From NCBI GenBank assembly GCA_023853785.1, contig JAJIRX010000573.1, positions 1-64,000 of the forward strand: a DNA stretch of 64,000 nucleotides, given 5' to 3'. Below are positions 57,605-64,000 of the stretch, piece by piece. The notes under the pieces are model-generated. The model did no database searches. It was not told the origin of the DNA and saw only the letters and a list, made by a program, of their open reading frames with translations. This stretch comes from Psilocybe azurescens (taxonomy: Eukaryota > Basidiomycota > Agaricomycetes > Agaricales > Agrocybaceae). Made by a program: the position numbers and the translations under genes. Each line of letters starts with the position of its first letter. The stretch's first letter is position 1.

Positions 57605-60600
57605 ATGGATTCCGAAACTGCACCTGCACCTAAAAGTGTCGTCTATCTGCCGACAACTTATCAACCAAGCTTGCCACCCCCGCAGAGTCGTATGATAACC
57701 ACCGAGATGCACATACGCCTATCGTCATAGACAATGGGTCGACCAACCTCCGATGGGGGTTTGGCACGTCATCGACCCCGTATGCGGGTCCTAACGCGGT
57801 GGCCAAATACAAGGAGCGAAAGACGAACAAACCGCTGCTCTTGTTCGGAGAAGGCATTGATTCGGAGAGTGGTGCCAGAGGGCAGACGAGGACACCTTGG
57901 GAGGGGGATGTGCTGCTGAATTTCGACGCATTGGTGAGTCCAACAATGCTGCTTGGACCTTTTCTGGATGTGGGACCTGATAGGTTCACTCTCGAGACGT
58001 AGGAAAATGCACTGGACTATGCCTTCATACAACTTGGCATCGACACGCCGACTGTGGATCACCCTGTCCTCATGACTGAGCGTCTATGTAGCCCACTGCA
58101 TTCTCGAGCGCGTAAGTCGCGCCGCATGCTATTCTGTTTTTTCTGAAAGCTTACCTGCGTTGCTTATGTAGTCACATCTGAACTCATGTTCGAGCTCTAC
58201 TCTGTACCATCCTTGGTATACTGTGTCGATGGTCTTATGTCCTTCTATCAAAATCATCTCCCTCCTCCCAACCAGCCTTTCCAAGGCAATGGACTCGTTG
58301 TTTCATTCAACACGGCATCCACGTCAGTTATACCTATTCTCAGAGGAAAAAGGCCTCTTGAGCCATGCCAAAAGGTAATAAATCTATTTATTGTCGGTGA
58401 TCACTCATTAATAGCAGAAAAGAATACCCTGGGGTGCTTCCCAATCATCCGAATACCTCCTCAAACTAATCCAACTCAAATACCCAAACTTCCCTACAAG
58501 AGTGACCACCACCCAGACCAATGTTTGTGTTCCCTGCCTCCTTCCTATTCTGCGATCACTAACACACTCTTTTATCCAGTGGATGTTGCACAACTTCTGC
58601 GAAGTAGCGACTGATTTCCCGGGTATCCTGCGCCAATTACAGGATCCATTGAAAATGCGCGAAGCAGAAGTTATCGTCCAGTTCCCATTCACCCTGCCCG
58701 TAGTCGAGGAAAAGACTGAAGAAGAACTTGCTCGCATCTCAGAGAAGCGAAAGGAACAGGGCAGAAAGCTGCAAGAGATGGCTGCCAAAACAAGAATGGA
58801 AAAGGTATAGTTAAATTTCTTAACACTCAGCCTGTCACAATTAAACGTTCGCCTCTTTGTAATTACAGCTCTTGCGCAAAGAGACCGACCTTCAGTATCT
58901 CACAAACTTGAAGGAAAGCAAAGCCAGCGAAACCAAGAAAGAGTGGATGGTGAGTCGCTGACCGTTCCATTTCCAAGCCAGGGCATATCAATGAATTGTT
59001 TTTGCAGAGCAAACTACAAGCAGAAGGGCTTGATAGCGAAAGTGCATTAGACGAGGCTATCAAAAAGCTGGACGGCGATCTCAAAAAGTCACGAAAGAAG
59101 GAAGCAGGCGAAGCGGACGACATGCCTGTGAGTTTTATCTTGCTTTCTGTTCCATCAATTCAATTAATAGCCTTTTCGTCTACAGCAAGAAGAACCCTCA
59201 TTCCCTCTTATCGACGTTCCCGATTCCGAAGTATGTCAGATGCACTCCTTACGGGACATGAACTTAAATAACATGTTGGATTGCAGCTCAACGAAGAAAG
59301 CCTGAAAGAGAAGAAAAAACAAACTTCTGAAAGCCGGATTCGAAGCTCGCGCGCGCCAGGAAAGAAAAGGAACGCGAACGGGAGGAAAAAGAGCGCGAGG
59401 AGAAGAAAGAGGAAGAGGAGCGCAATATGGATTTGGGTGGATGGTCGAGAAAGATGAGACAGGAACAAGAGGTACAAATTCTAGCCAATCCTTTCCCTGC
59501 GTGCATAGACAGAACTGATGTCTTTCCTTCCAGGCTCTCATGGCAAAAATCAAAGATCGTGCTCGTAGGAAAGCGGCTTTGACTGACCGAAAGAGTGCTG
59601 CTGCTCAGGCAAGGATGAAGAATATAGCATCGTTGGCTGCGGATGATCGCGTTCCCAAGGCCAAGAAACGCAAAGGAAACGGAGGTACATAATCCACTGT
59701 TCTGTTTCAATTTTTCTGCTAACATCTCACCATGGCTTTTCACAGAGGATCTATTCGGAGCTGATGATGCTGACTGGGCCATCTATCGTAAAATCGTACG
59801 TTACACGGCTCACAAAATACTCGTCAGCGTATTCATCTAACATTCTTCCTCAAACCGTTTTAGAACACGGCAGCGCCTTCCTCCGACGAGGAAGATGACC
59901 TGGCCCAACTGCAGCTCATCGAGCAGAAGCTGCTAACGTATGATCCTACATTCACGAACAAGAACACCCATGCCTCGATAACGACCCAGCGATCAGCACT
60001 CATGTCCGCTTTTAGACCTTCATACGAAGAGGGGAATATCGAAGGTGCGTTTATCTCCCACGCATCCATTTTGTAGACATTTATGAACTGAAGGATGTTA
60101 TGCTAATAATTGGTGCAGGAAACACGCGGATCCATCTGAACACTGAAAGATGGAGAGTCTGCGAAGCGTACTTCTCTCCGGGCATGGCTGGCGTAGACTC
60201 TGCGGGTCTCACAGAGGTTATCCAGAACCTCATACCTTCCTTCATCTCATCCAGATCTCGGAATGAGCCTCTGGATTATCCCGCCGACCGAGCAGAGGTG
60301 ATTCAGGTGTGTGATGTGTATCCTCCTCCGTTTATCAAACACGGTCTCAACGACATAAACTGTTTCTCCAGAATGTCTTCCTTACGGGATCTGCATGCCA
60401 ATTCCCCGGACTGGTAGAGCGTTTGCAATCGACGTTGAGGTCCCTCTTACCACCGGACTCTCCTGTCAACATTGTTCGCGCTGCGGACCCTGCGTTGGAT
60501 GCGTGGAAAGGCATGGCTTCTTTCAGTCGGACTGAGGAGTTTGGCAGGGTGGGTGTGACAAAGCAGGAGTATGAGGAGTACGGTGGAGAACGTATCAAGA

Positions 60601-60683
60601 AGTGGTGGGGCGGGAATTGGAATAATGCGATCCCATCCTGGAGAGCTGGCGACGACGACGACGATAAGATGCAGGTGGACTGA
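57605..60683 (+). CDS. ARP5: actin-related protein 5 (INO80 complex)
   Basis: Nuclear actin-related subunit of the INO80 chromatin remodeller, which couples ATP hydrolysis to nucleosome sliding. Start 57605 (MDSETAPAPKSVVYLPTT). Actin fold: TPIVIDNGSTNLRWGFG (phosphate 1), LCSPLHSRALTSELMFELY, GLVVSFNTASTSVIPIL (phosphate 2), then the long charged insert specific to Arp5 (EKTEEELARISEKRKEQGRK, ETKKEWMSKLQAEGLDSESA, MDLGGWSRKMRQEQE, LFGADDADWAIYRKI) and the C-terminal actin part RWRVCEAYFSPGMAGVDSAG, NVFLTGSACQFPGLVERL and TKQEYEEYGGERIKKWWGG. At least nine short introns. A C run at 57677-57681 is one base short between SLPPP and AESYDNH, and another frame change lies near 59330 in the charged insert. 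Convergent with SEC4. Confidence 0.95.
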
Positions 60684-61142
60684 TTTCAATTTTTCTTTCA
60701 CCTCTTGAGTTTATTACGTTACGTGTACAACACGTTTTCTTTTCCTAAGTATATTGGTGCCTCCCCTGATGAGTGTGCTGATCCCAATGTATTACAATCT
60801 GATAGAACCCTAAGTATGTTGGTAGAAAGATGGCTCGAAGAAAACGGTCCTCGATACAAGTGAATGAACAGGCTGTGGTTCAACGACCAAGAGAATGTAT
60901 ATGCCACATAGAGGAAAAGTGGAGGATGCGTCATTGTACAAGTGAAAGAAGGGTGGGTAAGTACTATAATGGCGGAACGTTACAAGCGTAGACACTCTGA
61001 TATACATATCCATCCACAAACGCTCGTATTGCGGCTGGTAACATATTTTCCAAGAAGAAAAGAAAGGATGATACAACGACAACAGCGACAGCATCAAGAG
61101 GTGTGATAGTGGAGGTGCCCAGACCCAGACCATCTGAAGTGT

Positions 61143-62072
<930 letters not shown>

Positions 62073-63064
62073 GATAAGCGAGGATAAAGTATCTGATGGT
62101 AGATGTTGTCGAGCGAACCCAAAGAGACGACAAGGAGGACTGAAGATGGAGGATATGAGGGTTTGTAGTACAAGCTTAGAAGCTAGTTCGCTACCGCCAA
62201 CACATAAGGACACGTGATCCCTCCATATCCGACTTGGTCGAAGTCACAAATTTCATAACAACGTGCATCCGACCATCGACCACGACCCACATAAATGTAT
62301 TATACAGCTCTGCGTCCTTTTTCGCTATATATGTGCTCTTTTTTGCCATATTCCTCGTAATGCTTATAGTGCTGACGGGTTTTCAAATATCAGACAGTAT
62401 GTATGGCGTCTGAAACTTGAGTCAAGCAGCAGCATAAGCTGGAACACCCCTGCGCCGCATACATTCGTCCCCATTCCGGGGATCTGGACTCAAACTCCAA
62501 CTTCGGTCACCAGGTTATCTGTGTATTCCGCAGGATCTTCTTGGAGTGTGATTAATCAACCCATGCCTCTAGGACTATCGTCACATCAGTTGGTGTAATG
62601 AAACATTGCGGTCGGTCATTACTCTTAGCTTTTCACCGGCACACAGACAGAATGATGCGATCGCACCTCAAGCCGTATTTATATTAATTGTATTGTTGGT
62701 CACAGGATGACATCCTTCTATAGATTAAGGTTCTTATCCGTGCGTTTCCCACATTGACCTCCGCATCGAGGACTCGACCCTTTAAAGAAAAACGATCCTA
62801 CGACTCACCGCCTCTATACTCATCTTCTTACTGCCTGAATCAGGTTTATGAACTTAAGAAACAGTACCCAACTCCCAAAGCACTATCCGGTTCAACGCAA
62901 CTGTAAAAATGCTTTCAAGCTTATCGTAGGAAAGAATAGGCGCCCATGTACCACGAACATGTGATGGCTCGTTTGGCCGCAGCTGCTTCTTCTGGCTTCC
63001 ACGGACAGCCTATAAAAAGCATCAGCTCCAAAAACGTTCCTCCATCACGACTTTCTCTACTGTC
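62073..63064. other. intergenic, promoter of SEC4 and of right-edge gene
   Basis: No gene. A TATAAAAAG box at 63011-63019, about 46 bp before the ATG at 63065, is a good candidate core promoter for the right-edge gene. Confidence 0.45.
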
Positions 63065-64000
63065 ATGAGTACATTTCACAAAATTACCTACCGAGCAGGA
63101 TTATTTGATCCCGCAAATCTTATAACACAGCAAAAAATCGACGAAGCACTGTACGAGTTCATCGCAGTCGTCAATGAAGCAAACTACAGTCAAGTCCTCG
63201 AAGATTTACTTGACAAAAGCCACATCGTTGAGTTGATCATATCAGGTAAATTCTCTTTGCATTTCCTTCAATCCAAAATTGATGTTTGTCGATTAGGAAT
63301 AAGTGACGAAATCCCTCTCCAAGAATGGATCTTAGAAGGCTTTCCGTCCTCCGCCCAGTCTTTTGAAACTACGTTTGCTTGGAAGCTATTGTCGAAACTA
63401 TCCGAATTTTTCCTGTTCCATTCATCTGTAGACCCTGTCTTGCGCAAGCACCACCAAACCGTGAAACTTGCTCCAGAGATCTTGCAGGCTCTTTTTGCCA
63501 TGGCCGTCTTGGGAACGCACGTCCGGCTGGCTCCGACAATTCCAAGGTATCCAAGAAATCCAAAACGAAAAGTAGCCAGAAGGAAATGAAGCAAGCTAAC
63601 AGAACCGCGCGCCGTTCCGTATCGAATGAAACCCCATTCATCTTCACCAACATCCCGATCCCACAAACTTCTTCGGACGCCATATCTTCTATCTCAATTT
63701 TCTTGGAAAGTTTGAAAGAAATTCTCAAGGTGTGTAGCACCTGTCTCGGAATGATTTCACGCACTGACAGACACATAGTTTTATTTAATCGAGATGCGAA
63801 CAGAACATTTTTGTACCATCATCAAGGAGTCTTTCATTCCCCAAGAGCGTCCGATGGAACTATACATCAATACTGCAGCGATTGAAATTGTCGATGAATC
63901 TCCTCCAGCAGCTCCAACCACGGCAACAACGTGACAGCGATCGCATTCCCCATGATACAGTCCCATGGAAACCGTGCGTCGTTCTCATCCGCAACGGACG
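63065..64000 (+). CDS. N-terminal part of an unrecognised protein, runs off right edge
   Basis: From ATG 63065: MSTFHKITYRAGLFDPANL, IDEALYEFIAVVNEANYSQV, LEDLLDKSHIVELI, an intron (63246-63297, GTAAAT..TTAG), ISDEIPLQEWILEGF, a frame change near 63540, a basic stretch (SKKSKTKSSQKEMKQANRT), SNETPFIFTNIPIPQTSSD, FLESLKEILK, an intron (63730-63778) and FYLIEMRTEHFCTIIKESF. The second half is reminiscent of the N-terminal region of multicopy agaric helicase-like proteins, but no catalytic motif lies in the window, so this is a weak guess. Confidence 0.5.

Overview
This is nuclear DNA from a basidiomycete fungus, most likely a mushroom-forming agaricomycete. Genes are cut by many short (about 45-65 bp) GT-AG introns. 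Housekeeping proteins are typically fungal (DPM1, NIC96, ARP5, Sec4-type Rab, KEOPS Cgi121, an SMN orthologue). The accessory families are ones that are expanded in agarics: F-box proteins, DUF6533 membrane proteins, NACHT relics, APH-like kinases and single-pass surface proteins. There are no bacterial-type operons.

Layout. 1-6.4 kb: an ArfGAP gene leaving the left edge and a long low-complexity Bni4-like scaffold gene. 8.4-22.1 kb: an accessory island, all on the minus strand, with a decayed NACHT gene, two copies of a surface-protein gene, and two copies of a five-exon gene joining a degenerate Ras-like GTPase to an APH-type kinase, plus a third truncated kinase relic. 23.0-24.8 kb: divergent NAA38-like and DPM1 genes. 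25-31 kb: an SGNH esterase, two F-box genes and a terminal-inverted-repeat transposon. 31.9-48.9 kb: a repeat-rich zone with a complete 6 kb Ty3/Gypsy element (target duplication GATTA) inserted in a decayed DUF6533 copy, a large C2H2 / RNase-H-like / PHD gene of transposon type, two copies of a 155-bp MITE, and a fuller DUF6533 gene. 49-62 kb: a gene-dense conserved block with NIC96, SMN, an F-box gene, CGI121, ARP5 and SEC4. A gene starting at 63.07 kb runs off the right edge.

Most notable: the GTPase-kinase fusion is supported by two independent copies with the same five exon sizes and phases; in copy B the kinase part has lost the ATG at the exon boundary, yet the frame continues across the junction. 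A small retroposed sequence with a poly(A) tail and a perfect 17-bp target duplication lies behind DPM1.

Caution: at least nine genes, including single-copy essential ones, are each one base short at a short homopolymer. This looks like systematic sequence error, so reading-frame breaks should not be taken as pseudogenes without other evidence. No tRNA, rRNA or CRISPR array was recognised.
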